NCBI GenBank assembly: GCA_943330835.2
Contig: CALQJH020000068.1
Coordinates: 1 to 8,820, forward strand
Direction: 5' to 3'
Source: Candidatus Kuenenia stuttgartensis
GTDB lineage: Bacteria > Bacteroidota > Bacteroidia > Chitinophagales > Chitinophagaceae
DNA length: 8,820 bases
Made by a program: the position numbers and the translations under genes. This document shows, piece by piece, positions 1-6,865 of this stretch. Within the stretch, counting starts at the first letter, position 1. Every line of letters starts with the position of its first letter. Under the pieces are notes generated by a model. That model had not been told where the DNA came from, searched no databases, and saw only the letters and a list, made by a program, of their open reading frames with translations.

Positions 1-796
1 CAAAGGAAAAGGAAAATTAACCATGACTTTCACTCCAGAAGGCGGAGGAGAAGCACAAGTATTTGAAGTCTATAATTATAAAGGAGATGGTGTAGCAATG
101 GCCATGTATAATACTGATGAAAGTATTTATGGATTTGCAAGAAGTTGTTTCAATATGGCTTTAAGTAAAAAATGGCCTTTATATCTTTCTACAAAAAACA
201 CCATTTTAAAAAAATACGATGGCCGATTCAAAGACATTTTTGAAGAAGTCTATCAGAATGAATTCAAAGCTGCATACGAAACTGCAGGTATTACTTACGA
301 ACATCGGTTGATTGATGACATGGTGGCCAGCGCTTTAAAATGGAATGGTAATTTTGTTTGGGCTTGTAAAAATTATGATGGCGATGTACAATCAGATACT
401 GTAGCTCAAGGATTTGGTTCATTAGGTTTAATGACTTCTGTATTAGTTACTCCTGATGGGAAAACTATGGAATCAGAAGCAGCTCATGGAACTGTAACTC
501 GTCACTATCGTGATCACCAGGCAGGAAAACCAACCAGCACCAATCCAATCGCATCAATATTTGCATGGACAAGAGGTTTGGCCTTCCGTGGAAAATTGGA
601 TAACAACCAGGAGTTAATCGATTTTTGTAATGCGCTTGAAGCAGTTTGTATTGAAACAGTTGAAAGCGGCAAAATGACAAAAGACTTAGCCGTATGTATT
701 CATGGCAATAAAGTTTCTCATGGAGCACATTATTTATACACAGAAGAATTTTTAGACGCCATTGATGCTAATTTGAAGGCGAAGATGGGTTTCTAA
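1..796 (+). CDS. icd: NADP-dependent isocitrate dehydrogenase, C-terminal part (5' end outside window)
   Basis: This enzyme oxidatively decarboxylates isocitrate to 2-oxoglutarate with NADP+ in the cytoplasmic TCA cycle. The frame is open from base 2 (residues KGKGKLTM...), so the ATG at 23 is internal and the true start lies upstream. The 264 visible residues align from memory with the eukaryotic-type homodimeric family (about 410 aa), so about 145 N-terminal residues, including the isocitrate-binding arginines, are missing. Visible signatures are [18 protein letters not shown] with the catalytic lysine codon at 194, RLIDDM with the metal/substrate Asp codon at 314, and NYDGDVQSD with metal-ligand Asp codons at 383 and 395. 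The NADP-binding segment HGTVTRHY starts near 485, followed by [15 protein letters not shown]. The C terminus looks natural (LKAKMGF, TAA at 794-796). The gene is convergent with the minus-strand operon and functionally unrelated to it. Confidence 0.96.
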   Translation, partial: KGKGKLTMTFTPEGGGEAQVFEVYNYKGDGVAMAMYNTDESIYGFARSCFNMALSKKWPLYLSTKNTILKKYDGRFKDIFEEVYQNEFKAAYETAGITYEHRLIDDMVASALKWNGNFVWACKNYDGDVQSDTVAQGFGSLGLMTSVLVTPDGKTMESEAAHGTVTRHYRDHQAGKPTSTNPIASIFAWTRGLAFRGKLDNNQELIDFCNALEAVCIETVESGKMTKDLAVCIHGNKVSHGAHYLYTEEFLDAIDANLKAKMGF

Positions 797-822
797 TTGA
801 TAAACATATCATTTAAAATAAT

Positions 823-848
823 TAGCCCACGGTTTAAACCGTGGGCTA
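823..848. repeat. Perfect 26-bp palindrome, REP-like; possible transcription terminator
   Basis: The left arm TAGCCCACGGTTT (823-835) is followed at once by its exact reverse complement (836-848), with no mismatch. RNA from either strand could fold into a strong hairpin with a GC-rich lower stem and an AT centre. Read on the minus strand, the hairpin is followed by ATTATTTTAAAT, a weak U-rich tract that could end the polysaccharide operon. On the plus strand the following bases (CAAAATCATC) do not form a U tract, so it is a poor classical terminator for icd. I recall similar 'GCCCACGG...CCGTGGGC' palindromes as dispersed intergenic repeats in Bacteroidota, like REP elements mobilised by RAYT (Y1) transposases. 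That resemblance is from memory, and no RAYT gene is in this window. Confidence 0.75.
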
Positions 849-876
849 CAAAATCATCTTATCAACAAATCCCCCT

Positions 877-898
877 AATCAACCAGCCAGCCAATCAA
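877..898. repeat. Short direct repeat, AATCAA spaced by CCAG units
   Basis: AATCAA occurs at 877-882 and again at 893-898, separated by CCAGCCAGCC, giving a 16-bp period. It adjoins the methyltransferase stop codon (TAG on the minus strand, 899-901). It is most likely simple-sequence debris at the 3' end of that gene. No function can be inferred. Confidence 0.35.
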
Positions 899-2068
899 CT
901 AATCCCTCACTTCCCTACTCCCCGCATACAATTCATACTCAAATAAACGGCAATCAATTTTTCCCGTATAAAACTCTATTCTTCTCTTAGGCTTTAATCC
1001 GATTTTTTTTGCAAGTTCTAAGTTACCGGTGAAAATATATCCCCAATAACCTTTACATTTTTGTTTTAGAAAATCTCCCATTCTTCCGTAGGTTTCCTGC
1101 AATTCAATTTCATCGCCCAAACGATCTCCGTACTCTGGATTAAAATAAATCACACCAGGATTATCTTCAGGAATTGTTGTTTCCGCAAAATCACATACTT
1201 CAAACGTAATTAAATCTTCAACGCCGGCAATACCAGCATTTACTTTAGAAATATTTACGGCATCTTCACTAATATCAGACATGATTATTTTTATATCAAG
1301 TTGAGAAACCACTTTAGATTCCATTTCTTTATATAACTGAAAATAAACAGATTCATCATACTCACATAAATGCATAAACGAATAATTATTTCTATATAAG
1401 CCAGGCATTCGATTCGTGGCCAGCAATGCCGCTTCTATTGCAATTGTTCCCGAACCACACATAGGATTGATAAAGGCAGATTTTCGATCCCACTTTAAAG
1501 CCAATAAATTAGCTGCTGCTAAGGACTCCAGCATTGGTGCTTTACCAGGGATTTTTCTATACCCATGCTTTGACAGGGTTTCTCCACTGGTATCAATAAA
1601 TATTTCCGCTATACTTTCCTTCCAATATAAATGTATAACTACTGCATTAAGCTCTGGGCCTGAATCTGGTCGTTGACCAGTTTTTTCTCTGAACCTATCC
1701 GCAATCGCATCCTTCACTTTTACATTGGCAAATAAATTATTAGTAATAGTTTCATTACTTACATTACTGCTTATAGAAAAATATTCATTTGCAGGAATTA
1801 TTTTTTCCCATTCAATATTTACTAATTCTTTATACAAATCATTCGCATTATATGCAGTAAATTCTTTTAATGAAAACAAAACCTGACTCGCAGTTCTGAG
1901 GTTGATATTAAGCTTGATACAATCATTCATGCTACCAAATAGTTCTACTCCAGTTTTAAAAATTCTCACTGGAGTAAAACCAAGATCTATAACTTCCTGT
2001 TGTAAATAAAGAGACAATCGATTACTGCAGGTGACGATAATACGACTTGGCGTTGTAAATAAACTCAT
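899..2068 (-). CDS. THUMP-domain class I RNA methyltransferase (RlmL N-terminal-type / TrmN-like)
   Basis: A 389-aa protein predicted to transfer a methyl group from S-adenosylmethionine to a guanine N2 in rRNA or tRNA, in the cytoplasm. A THUMP RNA-binding region spans about residues 50-160. A linker resembling the family's (SKHGYRKIPGKAPMLESLAAANLL) runs from about 166 to 189. The Rossmann-fold methyltransferase domain follows, with SAM motif I NPMCGSGTIAIEAA (201-214), an acidic motif II near D265 (MSDISEDA), and a catalytic-loop motif NPEYGDRLG (310-318). That motif is NPPY in most N2-guanine methyltransferases, so the second proline is Glu here. Length fits the standalone family rather than the two-domain RlmKL. 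The ATG at 2068 lies 20 nt after the rmlD stop, so the gene is probably co-transcribed as the last gene of the sugar operon despite its unrelated role. The substrate (23S rRNA G2445-like or tRNA) cannot be decided from sequence alone. Confidence 0.9.
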   Translation of the reverse strand: MSLFTTPSRIIVTCSNRLSLYLQQEVIDLGFTPVRIFKTGVELFGSMNDCIKLNINLRTASQVLFSLKEFTAYNANDLYKELVNIEWEKIIPANEYFSISSNVSNETITNNLFANVKVKDAIADRFREKTGQRPDSGPELNAVVIHLYWKESIAEIFIDTSGETLSKHGYRKIPGKAPMLESLAAANLLALKWDRKSAFINPMCGSGTIAIEAALLATNRMPGLYRNNYSFMHLCEYDESVYFQLYKEMESKVVSQLDIKIIMSDISEDAVNISKVNAGIAGVEDLITFEVCDFAETTIPEDNPGVIYFNPEYGDRLGDEIELQETYGRMGDFLKQKCKGYWGYIFTGNLELAKKIGLKPKRRIEFYTGKIDCRLFEYELYAGSREVRD

Positions 2069-2088
2069 GTAGGAATTTTAAAGGAATG

Positions 2089-2961
2089 TTATAGTTCTTT
2101 CAACAACGACATACATTGTTGTAAACTATATTTCCATTGTGGAATATTAAGCGAAAAAGTATCTTTTATTTTGCTGGCATTTAATATAGAATAATGAGGC
2201 CGTTTGGCAGGAACAGGATACGCGCTAGATGGAATTGGATGTATTTTACAATGGTATCCGCCAATTTCGTTTATTGCGTTTGCAAATTCAAACCATGAAA
2301 TAACGCCTTCATTGGCAAAATGATACATGCCAGGCTGTGGACTTTCGTAATCAAAAATTATTTTAAAAATTGCGGCTGCTAAATCAGCAGCATAAGTAGG
2401 TTTCCCTATCTGGTCATCAACTACACTTATCTCCGGCCTTTCTTGCATCAACTTCATCATGGTCTTCACGAAATTCTTTCCAAAGTAGCTGTAAACCCAG
2501 GAAGTTCGAATCACTATAGATTTAGGGTCTAACTGCATGGCTAATTTTTCTCCTTCAAGTTTTGTTGTGCCATACACATTGATCGGAGCAGTTTGATCTT
2601 CTTCGTTGTAACCATTTTTATTTTCCCCGTCAAAAACATAATCAGTTGAAATGTGTATCAACTGACAATGGTATTTTTTACAAGCGGCGGCAAGATAACC
2701 AACAGCCGTTGCATTTATGGCAAGTGCAGTTGCATCATCTTTTTCTGCAGCATCTACTGCGGTATAAGCAGCGGCATTTATACAATAATCAAAATTATTT
2801 TTTGAAAAAATATTTTCAATAGCTTGAGCATCAGTAATAGAAAGTTCGTTCACATCAGTAAATACAAATGTATTATCAGTAATTTTTGCTGCTAATTTGC
2901 GGCATTCATTACCCAACTGCCCATTTGCTCCTGTAACTAATATTTTTTTATGATTTGTCAT
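2089..2961 (-). CDS. rmlD: dTDP-4-dehydrorhamnose reductase
   Basis: This enzyme catalyses the last step of dTDP-L-rhamnose synthesis, NAD(P)H reduction of dTDP-4-dehydro-L-rhamnose, in the cytoplasm. It is a 290-aa extended SDR. The N-terminal nucleotide-binding motif is ILVTGANGQLG (7-17), followed by INAAAYTAVDAAE (61-73). The catalytic triad is formed by STDYVFDG (T106 region) and Y130-x3-K134 (YGTTK). The C-terminal signature RPHYSIL is at 254-260. I chose the ATG at 2961, 4 nt after the rmlC stop. The open frame reaches back to a TTG at 3006, but that would overlap rmlC by about 40 nt and add 15 residues before a normal family N terminus. It is translated directly after RmlC, whose product is its substrate. 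RmlA and RmlB are not in the window. Confidence 0.96.
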   Translation of the reverse strand: MTNHKKILVTGANGQLGNECRKLAAKITDNTFVFTDVNELSITDAQAIENIFSKNNFDYCINAAAYTAVDAAEKDDATALAINATAVGYLAAACKKYHCQLIHISTDYVFDGENKNGYNEEDQTAPINVYGTTKLEGEKLAMQLDPKSIVIRTSWVYSYFGKNFVKTMMKLMQERPEISVVDDQIGKPTYAADLAAAIFKIIFDYESPQPGMYHFANEGVISWFEFANAINEIGGYHCKIHPIPSSAYPVPAKRPHYSILNASKIKDTFSLNIPQWKYSLQQCMSLLKEL

Positions 2962-2965
2962 AGTT

Positions 2966-3529
2966 TCAAGATTGAGTAAAAATGAAATTATTGACACAAT
3001 GCTCAAATGTTGGATGCAATTTGTCTTTATCTGAGATGATTTGTTTGTCAGCAGGAATCATCCAATCGATATTCAATGCCGGATCGTAAAATTGAATACC
3101 CCCCTCTAAATTTTTATCATAAAAAGAATCACATTTATAAAACACTTCGGCCGTTTCGCTCAATACAGCATAGCCATGCGCAAAACCATGTGGGATATAC
3201 AATTGTCTTTTATTGTCACCAGAAAGTTGAATAGAAAAATGTTGTCCAAAAGTTGGCGACCCCTTTCTGATATCTAAAACCACATCTAAAATGGTTCCGC
3301 TTAATACTCTTATAAATTTCGTTTGAGCTGAAGGATTCAATTGATAATGCATGCCTCTTACAACGCCATATATAGATTTTGCCTGATTATCCTGAACAAA
3401 TTTTGTATGCATATCTGATTCTGCGCATGTGTTTTGATTATAGCTTTCGAAAAAATAACCACGACTGTCTTCAAAAACTTTAGGTTCAAAAATCAACAAC
3501 CCAGGAAAATCTGTTTTAATAAATGGCAT
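2966..3529 (-). CDS. rmlC: dTDP-4-dehydrorhamnose 3,5-epimerase
   Basis: A 187-aa cupin enzyme that epimerises C3 and C5 of dTDP-4-keto-6-deoxy-D-glucose, giving dTDP-4-dehydro-L-rhamnose for RmlD. Family landmarks are all present: FEDSRGYFFESYN (19-31), DNQAKSIYGVVRGMHYQ with the catalytic His61 (47-63), QTKFIRV with the substrate-binding lysine at 71, and LDVVLDIRKGSPTFG (81-95). Further along are YIPHGFAHGY (111-120), the catalytic Tyr131 in FYKCDSFYDK, and the DP.LNIDW segment (149-156). Length matches the usual 180-190 aa. The ATG at 3529 lies 8 nt after the stop of the upstream epimerase gene, in an AT-rich leader without a Shine-Dalgarno motif. The tail after residue 175 is slightly longer than the core fold and not diagnostic. 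Confidence 0.97.
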   Translation of the reverse strand: MPFIKTDFPGLLIFEPKVFEDSRGYFFESYNQNTCAESDMHTKFVQDNQAKSIYGVVRGMHYQLNPSAQTKFIRVLSGTILDVVLDIRKGSPTFGQHFSIQLSGDNKRQLYIPHGFAHGYAVLSETAEVFYKCDSFYDKNLEGGIQFYDPALNIDWMIPADKQIISDKDKLHPTFEHCVNNFIFTQS

Positions 3530-3537
3530 AAAAATAA

Positions 3538-4527
3538 TTATGAATATACTTCTTTAAAATAATTTACGGTTTCCATTAATCCTTGTTCAAATTTTTTGAC
3601 TGGCTCATAATTCAACAATGATTTAGCCAAAGATATATCGGCCAATGAATTTCTAATGTCTCCAGCGCGTGGTGCACGATGAATAGGCTTCCACTCACTA
3701 TTTAAGTGCAACGCGCAAGAATTATATAATTGATTTACTGAATAAAATTCGCCTATGGCAACATTATATACTTTATTAAATGCATCCCTATTTTCGGAAA
3801 GCATTCCTTTGATATTTATTTGAACGGCGTTATCAACGTAGGTAAAATCTCTTGTTTGCTCGCCATCACCATTAATATAAACAGCTGTATTTTTCATTAT
3901 TCCTTTTACAAACAAAGGTATAACAGCCGCATAAGGCCCATCCGGATCTTGACGTGGGCCAAAAATATTAAAATACCGAAATCCCATTAGTTTCAATCCA
4001 TAAACATCTGCAAAAACCTGGGCATACAATTCATTCGTTTTTTTTGTTGCGGCATAAGGAGATAAGCAATTCCCGATTTTGCTCTCTATTTTAGGAAGCG
4101 TAGGCTCGTCACCATATACAGATGACGATGATGCATATACGAAGGATTTGACTTTATTTTCGATTGCGGCATTTAACATGTTTACAAAACCGCTTACGTT
4201 TACTTCATTGAAATACACTGGCTCTTTAATTGACCTTGGCACAGAACCTAATGCAGCCTGGTGACTTACATAATCAATTCCCTCAGTTGCTTTCATGCAG
4301 GTTTCCAGATTTCTGATATCTCCTTCCATAAATTCGAAAGAATCGTAGGCGCTGAGCACAGCTAAATTATTTTCGAAACCATTTACCATATTATCTAAAA
4401 CCCTCACTTTCTTCGCGCCATTTTTCAATAAATATTCGGCAATATGACTCCCTATAAATCCTGCACCACCGGTAACTAAAAAATTATAGTCAGCTAAATT
4501 GATTTTATGAAAAATATGATCAGACAT
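3538..4527 (-). CDS. UDP-N-acetylhexosamine 4-epimerase (TviC/WbpP type)
   Basis: A 329-aa extended SDR epimerase that inverts C4 of UDP-GlcNAc or UDP-GlcNAcA to the galacto form. The NAD-binding motif GGAGFIG is at 20-26, after a 15-residue N-terminal extension also typical of this group. HQAALGSVPRSIKEP (89-103), YASSSSVYGDEP (131-142), the Y158-x3-K162 catalytic pair in SPYAATK, and FNIFGPRQDPDGPYAAVIP (186-204) match the WbpP/TviC subgroup closely, as does INGDGEQTRDFTYVDN (218-233). The SSS active-site stretch replaces the TDE of RmlB, so this is not the missing dTDP-glucose dehydratase. It sits 27 nt after the TviB/WbpO-like dehydrogenase, the same pairing seen in Salmonella Vi antigen and Pseudomonas O6 loci. 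Together they should give UDP-GalNAcA. The order of oxidation and epimerisation cannot be told from sequence. Confidence 0.9.
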   Translation of the reverse strand: MSDHIFHKINLADYNFLVTGGAGFIGSHIAEYLLKNGAKKVRVLDNMVNGFENNLAVLSAYDSFEFMEGDIRNLETCMKATEGIDYVSHQAALGSVPRSIKEPVYFNEVNVSGFVNMLNAAIENKVKSFVYASSSSVYGDEPTLPKIESKIGNCLSPYAATKKTNELYAQVFADVYGLKLMGFRYFNIFGPRQDPDGPYAAVIPLFVKGIMKNTAVYINGDGEQTRDFTYVDNAVQINIKGMLSENRDAFNKVYNVAIGEFYSVNQLYNSCALHLNSEWKPIHRAPRAGDIRNSLADISLAKSLLNYEPVKKFEQGLMETVNYFKEVYS

Positions 4528-4554
4528 TAAATAATGTTGGTGAAAAATGATTTA

Positions 4555-5853
4555 TTATAAACTCCAGTAGATTCTATTTTTAATCTTCCCGCGATAAGTT
4601 CCTTTTAAATCTGCAATAATGGCTTTTTCTTTTGTTATAGAAACAAAATAAGCATCATCCAGATTTTTATATTCATCATGTGGTACAGTTACAATTACAG
4701 CATCATAATCATCAGCAATCTGGCTGATCAACTCAAATCCGTATTCGTGCATTAACTCTTTGCTATCTGCATTTGGATCAGATACATGAACATTTAAGGA
4801 AAAGGATTTCAATTCTTTAACTACATCTGCCACTTTACTGTTTCTGATGTCGCTTACATTTTCTTTAAAAGTGGCACCCATTACCAAGACTTTACTTTTT
4901 TTAACATCGCCGTTGTTCTGTATAATATATTGCAAAACCTTTTTGGCTACATATTCTGCCATCCCATCATTAATAACCCTTCCTGCTAAAATCACTTGGC
5001 TTTCGTACCCTAGTTTTTTAGACTTATGTGTTAAATAATAAGGATCAACACCAATACAATGACCACCCACCAATCCAGGTTGAAATTTTAAAAAGTTCCA
5101 TTTAGTACCAGCTGCCTCCAACACTTCGTACGTGTTAATATTCATTTTATCGAAGATGATAGAAAGCTCATTCATCAAAGCAATATTTAAATCGCGTTGA
5201 GTATTTTCAATAATTTTTGCTGCTTCTGCAACTTTTATAGAAGATGCTTTATGCACCCCTGCCTTAACCACCAAGGCATATACTTTGGCAATGGTTTCTA
5301 AACTTTCATCGCAACATCCGCTTACTACTTTAATAATTGTACTAATCGTGTGTAGTTTATCTCCTGGATTAATGCGCTCTGGTGAATAACCGATTTTATA
5401 ATCTGTTATCATTTTCAATCCTGATATTTTTTCTATAATGGGAACACAATCTTCTTCAGTACATCCTGGATAAACGGTACTTTCAAAAACAACATAATCA
5501 CCTATCTTAATTACTTTCCCAATTGTTTCACTTGCTCTTTGTACAGGAACCAAATCAGGTACATTATGATCATCTACAGGTGTAGGGACAGCAACGATAA
5601 AGAAGTTAGCTGATTTTAAAACGGATAAATCATTTGTAAAACTAATGTCGCAATTTTCAAAAGCACTTGACTCCAGTTCCTGACTAGGATCTATTCCTTT
5701 ACGCATCATTTCTACTCTTTCAGCATTAATATCAAATCCAATAACTTTTATTTTTTTTGCAAATTCAAGTGCAATAGGAAGACCTACATAACCTAACCCA
5801 ATAACAGCTAAGGATTTTTTTTTGTCTAATAAATCTTGATACATCATGCTCAT
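4555..5853 (-). CDS. UDP-N-acetyl-D-hexosamine 6-dehydrogenase (TviB/WbpO type)
   Basis: An NAD-dependent four-electron oxidoreductase that converts the C6 hydroxymethyl of UDP-GlcNAc or UDP-GalNAc to a carboxylate. The 432-aa protein has an N-terminal Rossmann motif AVIGLGYVGLP (16-26), FIVAVPTPVDDHN (85-97), FESTVYPGCTEEDC (123-136), SPERINPGD (157-165), and the central helix AEAAKIIENTQRDLN with Lys213 (209-223). The catalytic Cys266 lies in GGHCIGVDPYYL (263-274). The C-terminal domain carries VLVMGATFKENVSDIRNSK (322-340). The HCIGVDPYYL loop separates it from UDP-glucose dehydrogenase (SCFPKD), which is also present in the operon. Three ATGs lie in frame (5853, 5847, 5844). The last gives MYQDLL..., which I think is closest to relatives, so the start is uncertain by three codons. 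A run of nine A residues encodes K11-K13. The ATG at 5853 lies 9 nt after the preceding stop. Confidence 0.92.
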   Translation of the reverse strand: MSMMYQDLLDKKKSLAVIGLGYVGLPIALEFAKKIKVIGFDINAERVEMMRKGIDPSQELESSAFENCDISFTNDLSVLKSANFFIVAVPTPVDDHNVPDLVPVQRASETIGKVIKIGDYVVFESTVYPGCTEEDCVPIIEKISGLKMITDYKIGYSPERINPGDKLHTISTIIKVVSGCCDESLETIAKVYALVVKAGVHKASSIKVAEAAKIIENTQRDLNIALMNELSIIFDKMNINTYEVLEAAGTKWNFLKFQPGLVGGHCIGVDPYYLTHKSKKLGYESQVILAGRVINDGMAEYVAKKVLQYIIQNNGDVKKSKVLVMGATFKENVSDIRNSKVADVVKELKSFSLNVHVSDPNADSKELMHEYGFELISQIADDYDAVIVTVPHDEYKNLDDAYFVSITKEKAIIADLKGTYRGKIKNRIYWSL

Positions 5854-5862
5854 TTTTTTACA

Positions 5863-6849
5863 TCAATATTTTCTACTAATGAATTCCAATGGTTGCTTAT
5901 TCAAATCTTCTGTTGATAACCCTTTAAAATAATCATAAGTAATTTTCAATCCTTCTGCGCGGTCAACCTTTGGTTCCCATCCCAATAGCTCTTTAGCTTT
6001 TGTAATATCTGGCTTCCGTTGCTTTGGATCATCCTCTGGCAATGGCTTGTACACAATCTTCTGATTGGCTCCGGTTAACTTTAGTATCTCTTCTGCAAAA
6101 TCCTTCAAGGAAATCTCATCCGGATTTCCAATATTTACCGGCAACGCGTAATCGCTCAAAAGCAATCTGTATATTCCTTCTACAAGATCATCTACATAAC
6201 AAAAACTTCTTGTTTGACTTCCATCTCCAAATACAGTCAGATCTTCTCCTCTTAAAGCCTGGCCAATAAATGCTGGTAATGCTCTGCCGTCATTTAATCT
6301 CATGCGAGGACCATAAGTATTGAAAATGCGAATAATTCTTGTTTCAACATGATGAAAATTGTGATAGGCCATTGTAATCGCTTCCTGAAAACGCTTGGCT
6401 TCATCATATACACCTCTTGGACCCACTGGATTTACATTCCCCCAATATTCTTCTGTTTGTGGATGTACCAAAGGATCACCATAAACTTCACTTGTACTTG
6501 CAACCAGAATGCGGGCATTTTTTGCCAAGGCTAAACCCAAACAATTGTGCGTTCCCAAGGAACCCACTTTCAATGTTTGAATAGGTATTTTAAGATAATC
6601 AATCGGGCTCGCCGGTGATGCAAAATGAAGAATATAATCCAACTCCCCGGGAACATGAATAAATTCTGACACATCATGATTGTAAAACACAAACTCTTTC
6701 AATTTAAAAAGATGCTCAATGTTTTTTAAATCTCCCGTAATAAGATTGTCCATGCCTAGTACTTCGAAACCCTCTCGTATAAATCTGTCGCACAAATGTG
6801 ATCCCAGAAATCCAGCAGCACCCGTAATTAAAATTCTTTTTTTTCTCAC
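5863..6849 (-). CDS. uxs: UDP-glucuronate decarboxylase (UDP-xylose synthase)
   Basis: An extended SDR that oxidises UDP-glucuronate at C4, decarboxylates it and reduces the product to UDP-xylose, consuming the product of the preceding dehydrogenase. I place the start at GTG 6849-6847, giving 328 aa beginning [10 protein letters not shown]. Family relatives start just before this beta strand, and the start falls 16 nt after the ugd stop. The open frame continues to a TTG at 6879, which would overlap ugd by 14 nt and add ten residues. No ATG is available near the N terminus. Landmarks with GTG numbering are [14 protein letters not shown] (10-23), [12 protein letters not shown] (75-86), [10 protein letters not shown] with the catalytic Glu121 (117-126), the hallmark [11 protein letters not shown] with Y148 and K152 (143-153), and [20 protein letters not shown] (175-194). 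No transmembrane segment precedes the domain, so it should be cytoplasmic. Confidence 0.93.
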   Translation of the reverse strand: MRKKRILITGAAGFLGSHLCDRFIREGFEVLGMDNLITGDLKNIEHLFKLKEFVFYNHDVSEFIHVPGELDYILHFASPASPIDYLKIPIQTLKVGSLGTHNCLGLALAKNARILVASTSEVYGDPLVHPQTEEYWGNVNPVGPRGVYDEAKRFQEAITMAYHNFHHVETRIIRIFNTYGPRMRLNDGRALPAFIGQALRGEDLTVFGDGSQTRSFCYVDDLVEGIYRLLLSDYALPVNIGNPDEISLKDFAEEILKLTGANQKIVYKPLPEDDPKQRKPDITKAKELLGWEPKVDRAEGLKITYDYFKGLSTEDLNKQPLEFISRKY

Positions 6850-6865
6850 TTGAAAATATTTTAAT

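Larger units (their letters stand above)
797..898. other. Convergent intergenic region
   Basis: This is the only gap in the window longer than about 30 bp. It separates the 3' end of the isocitrate dehydrogenase gene from the 3' end of the methyltransferase gene that closes the minus-strand operon. It holds a perfect 26-bp palindrome (annotated separately) and a short directly repeated segment. I see no ORF, no promoter-like TTG/TAnnTTTG pair and no RNA gene. Being bounded by two stop codons, it is expected to carry transcription-end signals for both flanking units. Confidence 0.85.

Noticed and set aside
465..728. 87-aa minus-strand open frame inside isocitrate dehydrogenase
   Set aside because: It lies opposite a strongly conserved gene and the translation shows no recognisable family.
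823..848. Palindrome as a CRISPR repeat or integrase attachment site
   Set aside because: Only one copy is present, with no spacers, no cas genes, no tRNA and no integrase gene nearby.
1416..1676. 86-aa plus-strand open frame inside the THUMP methyltransferase
   Set aside because: It is antisense to the SAM-binding region of a clear gene, and its composition is a shadow of that gene.
2962..3006. N-terminal extension of RmlD to a TTG codon
   Set aside because: It would overlap rmlC by about 40 nt and add residues before a complete family N terminus. The ATG at 2961 is 4 nt after the rmlC stop.
3538..4527. SDR next to rmlC considered as RmlB (dTDP-glucose 4,6-dehydratase)
   Set aside because: RmlB carries TDEVYG in the active site. 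This protein has SSSVYG together with WbpP/TviC signatures.
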